Shown here in pieces: positions 32,069-40,829 of a stretch of DNA of 64,000 nucleotides. Location of the stretch: the NCBI GenBank assembly GCA_016700055.1, contig CP064997.1, positions 2,170,001 through 2,234,000 of the forward strand, in the 5' to 3' direction. Source of the stretch: Actinomycetota bacterium. GTDB lineage: Bacteria > Actinomycetota > Acidimicrobiia > Acidimicrobiales > Ilumatobacteraceae. Within the stretch, counting starts at the first letter, position 1. Every line of letters starts with the position of its first letter. Made by a program: the position numbers and the translations under genes. The notes below the pieces were generated by a model. The model did not search any database. It saw nothing but the letters and a program-made list of their open reading frames with translations, and was not told the DNA's origin.

Positions 32069-32757
32069 CGCCACCACTCGTCGACGGCGGCGACCAGGTC
32101 GACCACGAGCCGGGTCAGCAGCGCTCGACCGTGCACATCGCTCGCTTCTCGCGGATCGCCGAGCACGCCGTTCGGCGAGACCGGGCGCACTCCGTTCGCG
32201 CGTAGCTCTTCGATCAGGTCGGCCAGCGGCTCGGTGCGCCCCGCCGTGCGTTCGGCGCGGACCAGGTCGGGTGCGATGGCCAGCATCAGCGAGGTCTCCG
32301 TCTCGCCGGCATGGGCGTCACCACCGCGCACGCGAGGCCACCAGGCCATCGCCCGGCGCCCCTCGGCTTCCAACCTGCTGACGGCGCGTCGCACCGGAGC
32401 GTCGTTGCCCGCATGGCCATTCACGAACACCACGCCGGCGCTCCAGTCGGCGGAGCGGACGAGCTCGACGAGCATCAGCTCGGTCGCTTCGACACCGATC
32501 GAAAGCGTGCCCGGAAAGCCCTGGTGCTCGCCGCTCGCGCTCACCGTGAGGGGAGGAGCGACCATCACGTCGCCGGGTTCGAAGGCGTCGGTCAGGCCCT
32601 GGGCCAGGGCGACCGCGATCCTGGTGTCCGTGTCGAGCGGCAGGTGCGGTCCGTGCTGCTCGCACGAGCCGATGGGAACGGCGAGCAGCGGGCGCGGCGT
32701 GCGGTCCCACAGCTCCGACCACGTCGCCGAGCCCAAGAAGCGATGCCGCTGGTTCAC
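32065..32757 (-). CDS. mftE: Mycofactocin peptidase MftE (creatininase family)
   Basis: 230 aa metal-dependent amidohydrolase. Creatininase metal ligands: G-S-C-E-Q-H-G-P-H-L-P-L-D-T-D (Glu33, His35, Asp44), the N-G-H-A-G-N loop, and the A-H-A-G-E-T-E-T-S segment carrying His and Glu. Known MftE removes the C-terminal Val-Tyr portion from the modified MftA peptide to give the redox-active core (AHDP). GTG at 32757 overlaps the upstream propeller-protein stop by 4 nt. Neighbouring mftF and the mftABC set at 47.7-49.3 kb identify it against plain creatininase. Confidence 0.87.
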   Translation of the reverse strand: MNQRHRFLGSATWSELWDRTPRPLLAVPIGSCEQHGPHLPLDTDTRIAVALAQGLTDAFEPGDVMVAPPLTVSASGEHQGFPGTLSIGVEATELMLVELVRSADWSAGVVFVNGHAGNDAPVRRAVSRLEAEGRRAMAWWPRVRGGDAHAGETETSLMLAIAPDLVRAERTAGRTEPLADLIEELRANGVRPVSPNGVLGDPREASDVHGRALLTRLVVDLVAAVDEWWR

Positions 32758-34361
32758 GGTGTGTTCTCCCCCACTGCGTAGACGAAGCCTCCGCGGGTGC
32801 CGACGTACACCCGCCCCTGCCACACCGCCGGCGTGGACTCGATGTTGCCGCCGAGCTCGACGCGCCACAGTTCCACCGGTGCACCACCGCCGCCGCCCAG
32901 GTCGTAAGCGTGAAGCACACCACCGGCGTCGCCGACGACGAGCACACCATCGACGACGGCAGGCGAAGACAGCATCCCCCACGGCAGGTCGAGCGTCCAC
33001 CGGATCTCGCCGGTGGCGCGGTCGAGTCCGTACACGGTGCCCGGCTTGGTCGGCCACACGACGAGATCGCCGACCACGGCCGGCGTGCTCCACGTTCCCG
33101 TGTCCGGGCCGCCGTGGACGTCGACCGACCAGACCACGGGGTCGTCCAGGCGGGGGTCGACCTTCAGCATCTGGCCGAGCTCACGTCCACGCGCGGTGTC
33201 GCGGTCGACCTCCACACCGACGTACAGGTAGCCACCGTCGTCGGTGACGACGGTGGCGTCGCCGTCGTCTCCCGTCCAGAAGCGGAACACCCGAGTCACC
33301 TGACCCTCCCCGGTGCGCAGCGGCGTCAGGTCCCAACCCTGCAGCAGCCCGCCGGAGGAGTTGAGGTACGCGATGTCGCCGCTCATGCTCACCGACGACT
33401 CCAGGCTGACGCGGTTGTCCCCGACGGCTGACAGCAGCTCGTCGTCGAAGCCCGGCACCCGGAAGGCGGGCTCGGGGGCGACGGTGACGAGACCGTCGGC
33501 GCCGTAGCCGCGGTGCAGCTCGTAGCCGACGAACCACGAGTTCTCCCCACCCTCGATCAGGTGCCCGCCGACGACGAGCGGCGCCGCGTCCCAGTCGTCG
33601 TTCCAGCGCCGGTCGGCGGTGCGGCCGTCGAGCGACCAGAGTTCGCGCGGCGCCGGGCCGTCGATGGCGATGATCCGCAGCCGGTTGTCGCGCGAGCCCG
33701 CGTAGACGAGGGGGTACCCGTCCGGGTCGACCGTCACCGTGCCTTTGGCCAGATCGCCGGTGGGGAACGGAGGGAGGATGTCGAGGCCGGTTGCCGCGTC
33801 GACGAAGTGCACCGCCCGGTCGTACGCACCGAAGACCACCCACGTGCGACCGTCTCGCTCGAACACCGCCGGCTGGCCCGTCCAGCCGGTGCCGCACCAC
33901 GTACGGATCTCCCCGTACTCGCTCGACTCGGCGCACATCGCCCGCCCGTCCGGTGGGTAGCGCCACAGCACCTCGGGCCGGGTTCGCGGAACGGGACCGG
34001 TGCCCATGAAGCTGCGCGTCGGATTGCCGCGGAACGTGAGCAGACCCTGCACCGCGCTGCCCCACGGCTGGGCGAACCCGTCAGGGTCGGCGAGCAGCGC
34101 CGGGACAGTCGTAGTCGTGGAGGTAGTCGTCGTGGAGGTAGTCGTCGTGGCGGCAGTAGTGGTCGTAGTCGTAGTCGTGGACGTCGTCGTCGCCGTCGGG
34201 GCCGCGGTCGTGGTCGTGGCCCCCGCAGTGGGCGCGGTCGTCGCGGTCGTGGTCGCCGTGGACTCGTCGTCCGCGGCGCATGCCGCACCCGTGGCGAGAG
34301 CGGTCATGGTGGTGAGCGTGGCCAGCCCGACCCGCAGGTGCTGGGCTCGGCAGGCACGCAT
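32754..34361 (-). CDS. PQQ-type beta-propeller lipoprotein-like protein
   Basis: 535 aa. An N-terminal hydrophobic segment ends in L-A-T-G-A-A-C-A-A-D-D, a plausible lipobox, followed by a ~55-residue Thr/Ala-only linker. The remaining ~430 residues contain repeated blades (G-Y-L-Y-V-G-V, V-V-W-P-T-K-P-G-T-V-Y-G-L-D, L-L-V-V-G-D-A-G-G-V-L-H-A-Y, R-V-Y-V-G-T-R-G-G-F-V-Y-A-V) typical of PQQ-binding-like/BamB-like beta-propellers. Whether it binds a quinone cofactor is unknown. It overlaps mftE by 4 nt, so an extracytoplasmic role linked to mycofactocin is possible. It has its own -10 element inside the 29-nt gap after fixA. Confidence 0.75.
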   Translation of the reverse strand: MRACRAQHLRVGLATLTTMTALATGAACAADDESTATTTATTAPTAGATTTTAAPTATTTSTTTTTTTTAATTTTSTTTTSTTTTVPALLADPDGFAQPWGSAVQGLLTFRGNPTRSFMGTGPVPRTRPEVLWRYPPDGRAMCAESSEYGEIRTWCGTGWTGQPAVFERDGRTWVVFGAYDRAVHFVDAATGLDILPPFPTGDLAKGTVTVDPDGYPLVYAGSRDNRLRIIAIDGPAPRELWSLDGRTADRRWNDDWDAAPLVVGGHLIEGGENSWFVGYELHRGYGADGLVTVAPEPAFRVPGFDDELLSAVGDNRVSLESSVSMSGDIAYLNSSGGLLQGWDLTPLRTGEGQVTRVFRFWTGDDGDATVVTDDGGYLYVGVEVDRDTARGRELGQMLKVDPRLDDPVVWSVDVHGGPDTGTWSTPAVVGDLVVWPTKPGTVYGLDRATGEIRWTLDLPWGMLSSPAVVDGVLVVGDAGGVLHAYDLGGGGGAPVELWRVELGGNIESTPAVWQGRVYVGTRGGFVYAVGENTP

Positions 34362-34369
34362 CGGCGCCC

Positions 34370-34375
34370 ACGCTA
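34370..34375 (-). promoter_or_regulatory. -10 element before propeller-mftE-mftF
   Basis: TAGCGT on the minus strand, 8 nt before the ATG at 34361; may give the propeller-mftE-mftF part its own transcript. Confidence 0.4.
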
Positions 34376-34390
34376 GTTAGCGCCGCCGGA

Positions 34391-35233
34391 TCAGGACCGG
34401 TAGCCCCACTCCGCCAGCGCGGCAAGGATGCGCCGCGCGGCCTCCTTCGGCGGTGCCTCCAACGTCTCGCCGTGGCTCGCCGCCTTGCCGGCCATGGTCA
34501 GCTCACGGATCCGCCCGAGAGCCGTCTCCGCGGCGGGAGCGGGCAGCACGCGCGCGCGGGGGCGGTAGGGCCGCAGCGCCGGTGGGACCAGTTCCAGCGC
34601 CGTAGGGCCGGGTAGCACGGTGACGGTCGCCGCGTTCGCGGCGAGGGCCGACCCGAGCGGTGCCCGTCGCAGGCGGGCGGTGCCCCCTTCGACGGACACC
34701 ACGGCTGGCGCGTGGACGCGCAAGCGCTCGCGACGTCCTCCGTCCAGGCGGCGCAGCACCTCGAGTGGTCCGTCGCCGGCGAGCGAGACGTGCAACACGC
34801 CGAGCGCCTGGGCCACGCCCAGGTGTGCGGCGAGGTAGGCGGGGACCGACCCGGTGCCGCGATCGAGCGAGTGGTCACCGCACCAGACGAGCGATGCGCC
34901 GCCCAGCGCACCACGCAACGCGGCAGCGACGCGGGCGCTGTCCAGTCCGTGGGGCACGTCGATGCGCACCGCGCGGGTCGCGCCGACGGCAAGCGCGTCA
35001 CGCAGCGCCGCCTCGGCGGCAGGTGACCCGGCGCAGACCACGGTCAGCCGGCCACCCATCGCCTCGGCCGACTGCAGCGCCCACTCCAACGCGGCCTGGT
35101 CGGCGGGGGAGATCCCCGCGAAGCGCTCGTCGGCCTCCGGAGTGGGAGCCACCCACTTCACGCAGGCGAACACTTCGGGACCGTCCGGTGGCGCCACCGG
35201 TAGTCCCTCAGGTGCGGTGGAAGACGACACCAT
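34391..35233 (-). CDS. fixA: Electron transfer flavoprotein beta subunit (FixA-like)
   Basis: 280 aa ETF-beta/FixA family. It begins V-F-A-C-V-K-W-V, continues with D-Q-A-A-L-E-W-A-L and the AMP/nucleotide-binding-type segment G-D-H-S-L-D-R-G-T-G-S-V-P-A-Y-L-A, and ends in a short helical tail that would clasp the alpha subunit. With the FixB-like subunit it would carry electrons on FAD. The ATG at 35233 lies 26 nt inside the ferredoxin gene end. The D-x-S-x-x-x-x-T-G motif is somewhat degenerate compared with housekeeping ETF. Confidence 0.78.
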   Translation of the reverse strand: MVSSSTAPEGLPVAPPDGPEVFACVKWVAPTPEADERFAGISPADQAALEWALQSAEAMGGRLTVVCAGSPAAEAALRDALAVGATRAVRIDVPHGLDSARVAAALRGALGGASLVWCGDHSLDRGTGSVPAYLAAHLGVAQALGVLHVSLAGDGPLEVLRRLDGGRRERLRVHAPAVVSVEGGTARLRRAPLGSALAANAATVTVLPGPTALELVPPALRPYRPRARVLPAPAAETALGRIRELTMAGKAASHGETLEAPPKEAARRILAALAEWGYRS

Positions 35234-35585
35234 GGCCACCCTCTGGATAGCTCCACGTGATCGCGCCGGCGGTGTTGCACACCATGTAGCAGGTGCCGCA
35301 CTCGAAGCACTGCTCGTAGTTGAAGAGAATGCCTCCGTCTGCCGTGGGCACGAACAGGTTCGCCGGACACGCGACGACGCACGCGCGCGTCGTGCACCCG
35401 TGACAGGCATCGTCGTCGACGACGATGTGCGCCCGCTCGTGCACACGGAACTCGGCGGTCTCCATCCGCTCCTCGAACGAGAGCGCCGGCCAGCTGTGGT
35501 CGGGCTCGATGTGACCGTGCAGATGAGGGGTCACCCGCGGGGTGATCCTCGTGCTCGCCTCCACGCGCGTCGAACGGCCGGCCAT
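35208..35585 (-). CDS. fixX: Ferredoxin-like protein (FixX-like)
   Basis: 125 aa with two clusters of cysteines. C-H-G-C-T-T-R-A-C-V-V-A-C-P and C-F-E-C-G-T-C-Y-M-V-C give two CxxC sets, and the ending G-A-I-T-W-S-Y-P-E-G-G-x-G-V matches FixX and the ferredoxin domain of ETF-quinone oxidoreductase. A ~45-residue N-terminal extension (H-I-E-P-D-H-S-W) is longer than in typical FixX (~95 aa). Its ATG shares one base with the flavoprotein stop. It would pass electrons between FixC and the quinone or another acceptor. Confidence 0.82.
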   Translation of the reverse strand: MAGRSTRVEASTRITPRVTPHLHGHIEPDHSWPALSFEERMETAEFRVHERAHIVVDDDACHGCTTRACVVACPANLFVPTADGGILFNYEQCFECGTCYMVCNTAGAITWSYPEGGHGVVFHRT

Positions 35586-36889
35586 CAGCCGAATCCTCGC
35601 ACCGCGGTACGCGCGTCACGGATCAGGTCGCGCCAGCGCAGCCCGGCTCGCTTGCGCTCCTCGAGCACGATCCGGCGCAGGCCCGGCTTGGGGTCAGGGT
35701 TGTCTACGCGGAACATGCGCTCGACCACGTTGGCGACGAACGGCGGGTATCGGTGCTGCACGCGGTCGGAGAGCACGAGCGAAGGCACCCCGCGCAACTT
35801 CTTGTGGTCTTGCAGGACGAAGCTTGCCTCCAACCGCTCGCGGTAACCGGCGAGCCCGGCCAAGCTCGTGTCGCCCTTGCGCAGCGCCTCGGCCGCGGTC
35901 TGGCCCGCGTACATCCCGCTCGCCATCGCGAAGTTGACGCCCTCCAGCCAGATGCCGGCCGCGAAGCAGAGCGCGGCCGCGTCGCCGGCGACGAGCAGGC
36001 CGGGCGCCGCGAAGTCGGGCAGCATCGACCATCCGGACTCGGGGATGAGGTGGGCCGAGTACTCCTTCAGCTCGCCACCCTCGACGAGAGGCTTGATCGC
36101 GGGGTGCGCCTTGAGGCGGGCGATGATCTCCTCCGGCCGCTTGTCCTGCGCGGCGAGCTTGGGCAACTTCAGCACCACGCCCACCGAGATCGTATCGAGG
36201 TTGGTGTAGAGGAAACCGCCGCCGTTCACCCCCGACGTGCCGCCGAGGATCTCGATGTCCACACCCTCGGAGTCGCGCACGCCGAACCGCTCGTCGATGA
36301 CGTCCTTGGGCAGAGCGAGGGTCTCCTTGACCCCGAGCGTGTAGTTCGACGCGTCGAGCTTGCCGTAGAGCCCGGCCTCCTTCGCGAGGAAGCTGTTCAC
36401 CCCGTCGCATGCGATGACCATCGGCGCGCGCAGGTCACCGCCGGGACGGTCGGTGCGCACGCCGACGATCGCCCCCGAGGTGTCACGCAGCAGCCCGGTG
36501 ACGGTCGTGCTGCAGACGAGGCGCGCGCCAGCCTCCTCGGCCTGCCCGGCAAGCCAGTGGTCGAAGTCGGGGCGGTAGGCGGTGGCGCCGTTGTACGGAG
36601 GTTTGCCCCACGCGTTGGTGCGGTAGTCGACGGTCAGCGCCTGCGTCTCGGTCATCAGCATCGTCGCCCGGCGCACCACCCAGCGCTGGACAGGTGCCGT
36701 CTGCCACCACTCGGGGATCAGCTGGTCGAGGACGCGGGGATAGACGACGCCGCCGTACATGTTCTTCGAGCCGGGGAACGGCCCCCGCTCGAGGAGCACC
36801 ACCGACAGCCCGGCGCGGGCGAGGACGAGCGCCGCGCTGGCGCCCGCCGGGCCGGCACCGACGACGATCGCGTCGGCGTCGTGGTTCAT
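35585..36889 (-). CDS. fixC: ETF-quinone oxidoreductase-type FAD protein (FixC-like)
   Basis: 434 aa. N-terminal FAD-binding A-I-V-V-G-A-G-P-A-G-A-S-A-A and E-R-G, then P-G-S-K-N-M-Y-G-G-V, the substrate-side strand V-I-A-C-D-G-V-N-S, and the late FAD motif G-L-L-V-A-G-D-A-A. This is the FixC/ETF-QO flavoprotein without the C-terminal ferredoxin domain, which is supplied by the next gene. It would receive electrons from the ETF pair and reduce quinone. ATG 36889 overlaps the fixB stop by 4 nt (ATGA). Confidence 0.87.
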   Translation of the reverse strand: MNHDADAIVVGAGPAGASAALVLARAGLSVVLLERGPFPGSKNMYGGVVYPRVLDQLIPEWWQTAPVQRWVVRRATMLMTETQALTVDYRTNAWGKPPYNGATAYRPDFDHWLAGQAEEAGARLVCSTTVTGLLRDTSGAIVGVRTDRPGGDLRAPMVIACDGVNSFLAKEAGLYGKLDASNYTLGVKETLALPKDVIDERFGVRDSEGVDIEILGGTSGVNGGGFLYTNLDTISVGVVLKLPKLAAQDKRPEEIIARLKAHPAIKPLVEGGELKEYSAHLIPESGWSMLPDFAAPGLLVAGDAAALCFAAGIWLEGVNFAMASGMYAGQTAAEALRKGDTSLAGLAGYRERLEASFVLQDHKKLRGVPSLVLSDRVQHRYPPFVANVVERMFRVDNPDPKPGLRRIVLEERKRAGLRWRDLIRDARTAVRGFG

Positions 36890-37833
36890 CGTGGGGCTCC
36901 TTCGCCGACTTCGCCGAGCTCGCGGACCAGGGCGGCAAGCTCGTCGATGACCGCGTTCGCGTCGGCCACGACGGCGAGGTCGGCGAGCTGCATCATCGGA
37001 CAGTGCGGGTCGGTGTTGACGCTGACGATGTGGTCCGGCTGGCCGAGCCCGCTGGTGTGCTGCACCGCGCCGCTGATCGCGAACGCCATGTACAAGCGCG
37101 GGTCGACGACCACGCCGGTGGTGCCGATCTGGCGGGAGTGGCCGATCCAAGCGCGGTCGGTGACCACCCGCGTCGCCCCGAGCGAGGCGCCGAGCGCAGC
37201 GGCGACCGCGGAGAGCTGGGCGAAGCGTTCGGCCGAGTCGAGCCCACCGCCGCCGGCGGCGATGCGGGGTGCCTCGGCGAGGTCCATCGTGGTGACGTCC
37301 GGTGGCAGTTGCTCGATCATCTCCGCGTCCTCGCCGTGGTCGTCGCGGCCGGCCGCAGACGTGGCGAGCTCGATGGCGACGACCTCTGGGGGTGCGGCCC
37401 CGACACGGTGTTCGGCACCGCGGGCGCCGGGTTGGAGAGTGGCCACGAACGGCCCACGGGGCCGCACATCGGCGACGAACAGCCCGCCGTGGCGGGCAAG
37501 GCTGATCCGCTGCGGGGTGATCGAGATCGCACCAGCGTGCAGGTCGCGGCCGAGCTCGTGGGCGAGCCGCGGTGCGAGGTCTCGGCCGTCGGGAGACGCG
37601 GGCAGCACCAGGTGGTTCTCGGCGCGCAGGTGAGGGGCGAGGACGCGTGACCAGGCGCCAGGCCGGAAGAGCCCGAGCTCGGCTGTCTCCACCCTCGACG
37701 ACATCCCGGCCAGGCCCTGCGCCGCATCTGCGGTCCCCTCGCCGACGAGCAGCACCGCTCCACCACACTCGGCCACAGCCTCTGAGCCGCCGGCAGGGAG
37801 TGCTCCGGCACGAACGGGTACGACTGCGAGCAT
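36886..37833 (-). CDS. fixB: Electron transfer flavoprotein alpha subunit (FixB-like)
   Basis: 315 aa. The C-terminal FAD domain is clear: G-A-T-R-V-V-T-D-R-A-W, G-H-S-R-Q-I-G-T-T-G-V-V-V-D-P, F-A-I-S-G-A-V-Q-H-T-S-G-L and V-N-T-D-P-H-C-P-M-M. The N-terminal nucleotide-binding-like domain is less conserved. First gene of the fixBCXA-propeller-mftE-mftF operon, each joint overlapping or within 30 nt. Its ATG at 37833 is 10 nt after TAGCCT. Confidence 0.85.
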   Translation of the reverse strand: MLAVVPVRAGALPAGGSEAVAECGGAVLLVGEGTADAAQGLAGMSSRVETAELGLFRPGAWSRVLAPHLRAENHLVLPASPDGRDLAPRLAHELGRDLHAGAISITPQRISLARHGGLFVADVRPRGPFVATLQPGARGAEHRVGAAPPEVVAIELATSAAGRDDHGEDAEMIEQLPPDVTTMDLAEAPRIAAGGGGLDSAERFAQLSAVAAALGASLGATRVVTDRAWIGHSRQIGTTGVVVDPRLYMAFAISGAVQHTSGLGQPDHIVSVNTDPHCPMMQLADLAVVADANAVIDELAALVRELGEVGEGAPR

Positions 37834-37843
37834 GGCGTGGCCG

Positions 37844-37849
37844 AGGCTA
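37844..37849 (-). promoter_or_regulatory. -10 element of fixBCXA-mftEF operon
   Basis: TAGCCT on the minus strand, 10 nt before the ATG at 37833. Confidence 0.42.
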
Positions 37850-37865
37850 ATGGCGCCCCACCTCG

Positions 37866-37958
<93 letters not shown>

Positions 37959-39179
37959 TTATGCTTGTTGGTTGCGCCAGCGGATGAGGGCGCGGAGGCG
38001 GTCGAGGTCGTCGATCGGTCTCACCGGTTGGGGTTTGACCTGGTGGTGGTCGCTGACGTCGGGGTGGCGGTTGTGGAAGGCGCACAGCAGCCGTCCGTTG
38101 AACTGGCTGGTCTGCCCGCCGTCACGCCAAGCGGTGATGTGGTCGACGTCGCAACGCTCCACGCTCTGGTAGCAGCCGGAGCTGTGTTGGCAGCGGCGGT
38201 CACGCACTTCGATCGCGCGCCGCAAAGCGCCGGTGAAGCGGCGTTTGTGGGTGACGGCGATGACGGTGGTCTTGTTGTCGAAGATCACCGATTCCACCAA
38301 CGCGTCGTTGACCAGCCCGGCCGCTTGGCCGGGGGTGATCACCGTGCCGTTGGACAACTCACACATGTGCCGCAACGTCTCGTCGCCGACGAGCACGGTG
38401 ACAAGTGGCCGCTGCCGACCGGTCTTGGACGCGGCCGATCGTTTGGCCATCTCCACCAACGCCGCCGCCCGCCGCTGCGCAGCGGTTCTCACCACCAGTT
38501 GCGCCTTGTCAGCGAGCAGCAGCTGGCGTTCCAGGCGGTTGAGTTCGTTGGTGAACACCGCCCCCGACACTGCGTCGAGTTGACCGTTGATCACCACCGT
38601 GCCATCCAAGATCGCGGACGCGTGCAACGCGTTCGCGCTCTCGTTGCGTTCGGCCTCTTCCTCAGCGGCGGCGGCGTCGGCGCGTTGACGCCAGTACCTG
38701 ACCAGCCGTTCGGCGTCGGGGAACGGCAACCTGGCGCATTGGTCGACGAGCCATTCCTCGCTTTCGGTGAACGCGGCCTGGCAGGGTTCCTTGCGCGCCT
38801 TGGCGAACAAGTACACGTGATCCAACGACAACCGACCGGCGGTGATCGCCGCTGCGGTCTTCGTCATCACGGCAAGGTCCCGCGCCCTGGCGATCTCCAC
38901 CCGAGCGGAGTGCGTGGAGGTGTTCGTCTCCCGGGCGAGGCGGTGGGCGGGGCTGCGTGACCCGTCTGCGGCCCACACCCCCCGCATGTCCCAGCGGCGA
39001 ACGACAGCGGCGCGAGCCACCCCCAACCGGGCGGTGCAGCGCTGCACGGCGATCGTCAACGCGTGCAATCTGTCGTCAGACAGACCGACGAGGTCGAGAC
39101 TGGACAGTGCATCGACACCGGCGTTCAAGACCGCCAGCGCCTCTTCTTCGACCCCTACAACCCCGACTACGGGTTCCAT
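37959..39179 (-). CDS. DUF222 / HNH endonuclease protein (13E12-type)
   Basis: 406 aa. An N-terminal DUF222 helical region (~10-300; R-L-H-A-L-T-I-A-V-Q-R-C, A-A-I-T-A-G-R-L-S, H-A-S-A-I-L-D-G) is followed by a C-terminal HNH nuclease motif: R-D-R-R-C-Q-H-S-S-G-C, C-D-V-D-H-I-T-A-W-R-D-G-G, N-G-R-L-L-C-A-F-H-N-R-H. It probably cleaves DNA; the family is abundant and repeated in actinobacteria, and its role is unsettled. ATG 39179 follows a strong -10 (TATACT) overlapped upstream by a LexA-type palindrome, so expression should be damage-inducible. The frame continues past its TAA as an acidic tail. Confidence 0.85.
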   Translation of the reverse strand: MEPVVGVVGVEEEALAVLNAGVDALSSLDLVGLSDDRLHALTIAVQRCTARLGVARAAVVRRWDMRGVWAADGSRSPAHRLARETNTSTHSARVEIARARDLAVMTKTAAAITAGRLSLDHVYLFAKARKEPCQAAFTESEEWLVDQCARLPFPDAERLVRYWRQRADAAAAEEEAERNESANALHASAILDGTVVINGQLDAVSGAVFTNELNRLERQLLLADKAQLVVRTAAQRRAAALVEMAKRSAASKTGRQRPLVTVLVGDETLRHMCELSNGTVITPGQAAGLVNDALVESVIFDNKTTVIAVTHKRRFTGALRRAIEVRDRRCQHSSGCYQSVERCDVDHITAWRDGGQTSQFNGRLLCAFHNRHPDVSDHHQVKPQPVRPIDDLDRLRALIRWRNQQA

Positions 39180-39185
39180 AGACAC

Positions 39186-39191
39186 AGTATA
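39186..39191 (-). promoter_or_regulatory. -10 element of HNH gene
   Basis: TATACT on the minus strand, ending 6 nt before the ATG at 39179 and abutting the SOS box. Confidence 0.5.
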
Positions 39192-39205
39192 CGAACATAT
39201 GTTCG
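39192..39205. promoter_or_regulatory. LexA-type SOS box
   Basis: Perfect 14-bp palindrome CGAACATATGTTCG, matching the Gram-positive/actinobacterial LexA site form CGAAC-N4-GTTCG. It abuts the -10 of the HNH gene, so bound LexA would block it. I saw no other site of this form in the window. Confidence 0.75.
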
Positions 39206-39269
39206 TCTTGTCAACCCGTACTCGGAGGATCTTTGCGCCCAGCACTAGCCTCGTTCGTTTGAGGCATTC

Positions 39270-40829
39270 ATGACCACGAGCTCCGACGCGGCTGCAGCCG
39301 CCATCGACACCCACGGCATCGACCCCGAGGTGTACCACCGCCGCTCCGTGATCCTCGCCGTCTTGTGCCTCAGCCTGGTGCTGGTCGTCGCCACGGTCAG
39401 TTCGGTCAACGTCGCCATCCCCTCGATCGCGCGAGAGCTGCGCCCCTCCGATACCCAGCTGCTGTGGATCGTGGCCGCATACGCAGTGGTGTTCGCTGGC
39501 CTGCTGCTGCCCGCGGGGGCGCTCGGCGACCGTTACGGCCGCAAGGGTGCGCTCCAAGTCGGCCTCGTCATCTTCGCGGTGGCGTCGACGCTGTGCGCGG
39601 TGATGCAGTCGCCGAACTCGCTGATCATGATGCGCGGGGTGATGGGCGTCGGCGCAGCGCTGATCATGCCTTCGACGCTGTCGCTCCTCACGAGCGTCTT
39701 CCCGCCGCACGAACGCCGCCGGGCGATCGCGGTCTGGGCGGGCTTCGCCGGGGCAGGAGGCGCCATCGGCCCGCTGCTCGGCGGCGCGTTGGTGGAGCAC
39801 TTCTGGTTCGGGGCGGTGTTCTGGGTGCCGGCACCGATCGCTCTCGTGGCGCTCGTCGCGATCTCCTTGATGGCGCCGTCGTCGCGTGACCCGCAGGTTC
39901 GCAAGCTCGACCTCGGCGGGGCGTTGCTGTCGCTCACCGGCTTCGGGGCGCTGCTGTTCGCGATCATCCAAGGTCCCGAGCTCGGATGGACGGACGCGCT
40001 CACGCTCGGGGCGTTTGCGCTTTCCGTATTGGCTCTCGTCGGATTCGTCCTGTACGAGCGCGCCATTGCCGAGCCGATGCTCGACATGGGTTACTTCGCG
40101 ATCCCGAAGTTCTCGAACGGCGCGCTCGGGATCACGTTCGTGTTCTTCGGCATGTTCGCGATGTTCTTCACGCTGACCCAGTACCTGCAGTACGTGAAGG
40201 GCTACAGCCCGCTCGGTGCCGGGCTGCGCGGCATGCCCTTCGGGATCACGATGATCCTCGTCTCACCCCGCGGGCCCAAGCTGGTCGAGCGGTTCGGGAC
40301 GCGGCTCGTGATCGTGACGGGGATCGTGATGGCCTCGGCAGGGCTGTTCTTGCTTTCCCTTTCGCAGCAGGACACGCCGTACTGGCGCACCGCGCTGGCG
40401 CTGGTGGTGATGGCGTTTGGGCCGGCATTGGCGGTAGCTGCGCTGACCGCCGGGTTGATGTCGTCGGTGCCCACCGCGAAGGCAGGTGTGGGCTCGGCGG
40501 TCAACGACACCACTCGTGAGGTGGGCGGCGCCATTGGCATCGCCATCATCGGGACGATCGTCAACAGCGTCTATGCAGACCGGCTTTCACCGGCAGTCGC
40601 TCAGCTGCCCGAGCCGCTGCGTGAGCTGGCCAAGGACTCGGTCGCCCGCGCCGACCTCGTCGCCGAAGAGACCGGTGTCGAGGCTCTGCGTGTGGCTGCA
40701 CGGGCGGCGTTCGTAGACGCCATCGGCATCGGTCTGAAGGTTGGCGCCGCGATCGTGCTCGCCGTCGCGGTGGTTCTCGCGTTCACGCTTCCTTCACCCG
40801 CCGACGACACCGTCGTCACGCGAGGCTGA
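39270..40829 (+). CDS. DHA2-family MFS multidrug exporter
   Basis: 519 aa with ~14 helices, as in EmrB/QacA-type proton antiporters. Motif A G-D-R-Y-G-R-K in loop 2-3, A-Y-A-V-V-F-A-G-L-L-L-P-A-G, and motif C-like G-G-A-I-G-P-L-L-G-G. Likely exports hydrophobic drugs or metabolites. Divergent from the HNH gene by 90 nt; TAGCCT (39246-39251) lies 18 nt upstream with GAGG in between, so this mRNA probably has a short leader. The 3' end overlaps the convergent dedA gene by 36 nt. Confidence 0.87.
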   Translation: MTTSSDAAAAAIDTHGIDPEVYHRRSVILAVLCLSLVLVVATVSSVNVAIPSIARELRPSDTQLLWIVAAYAVVFAGLLLPAGALGDRYGRKGALQVGLVIFAVASTLCAVMQSPNSLIMMRGVMGVGAALIMPSTLSLLTSVFPPHERRRAIAVWAGFAGAGGAIGPLLGGALVEHFWFGAVFWVPAPIALVALVAISLMAPSSRDPQVRKLDLGGALLSLTGFGALLFAIIQGPELGWTDALTLGAFALSVLALVGFVLYERAIAEPMLDMGYFAIPKFSNGALGITFVFFGMFAMFFTLTQYLQYVKGYSPLGAGLRGMPFGITMILVSPRGPKLVERFGTRLVIVTGIVMASAGLFLLSLSQQDTPYWRTALALVVMAFGPALAVAALTAGLMSSVPTAKAGVGSAVNDTTREVGGAIGIAIIGTIVNSVYADRLSPAVAQLPEPLRELAKDSVARADLVAEETGVEALRVAARAAFVDAIGIGLKVGAAIVLAVAVVLAFTLPSPADDTVVTRG

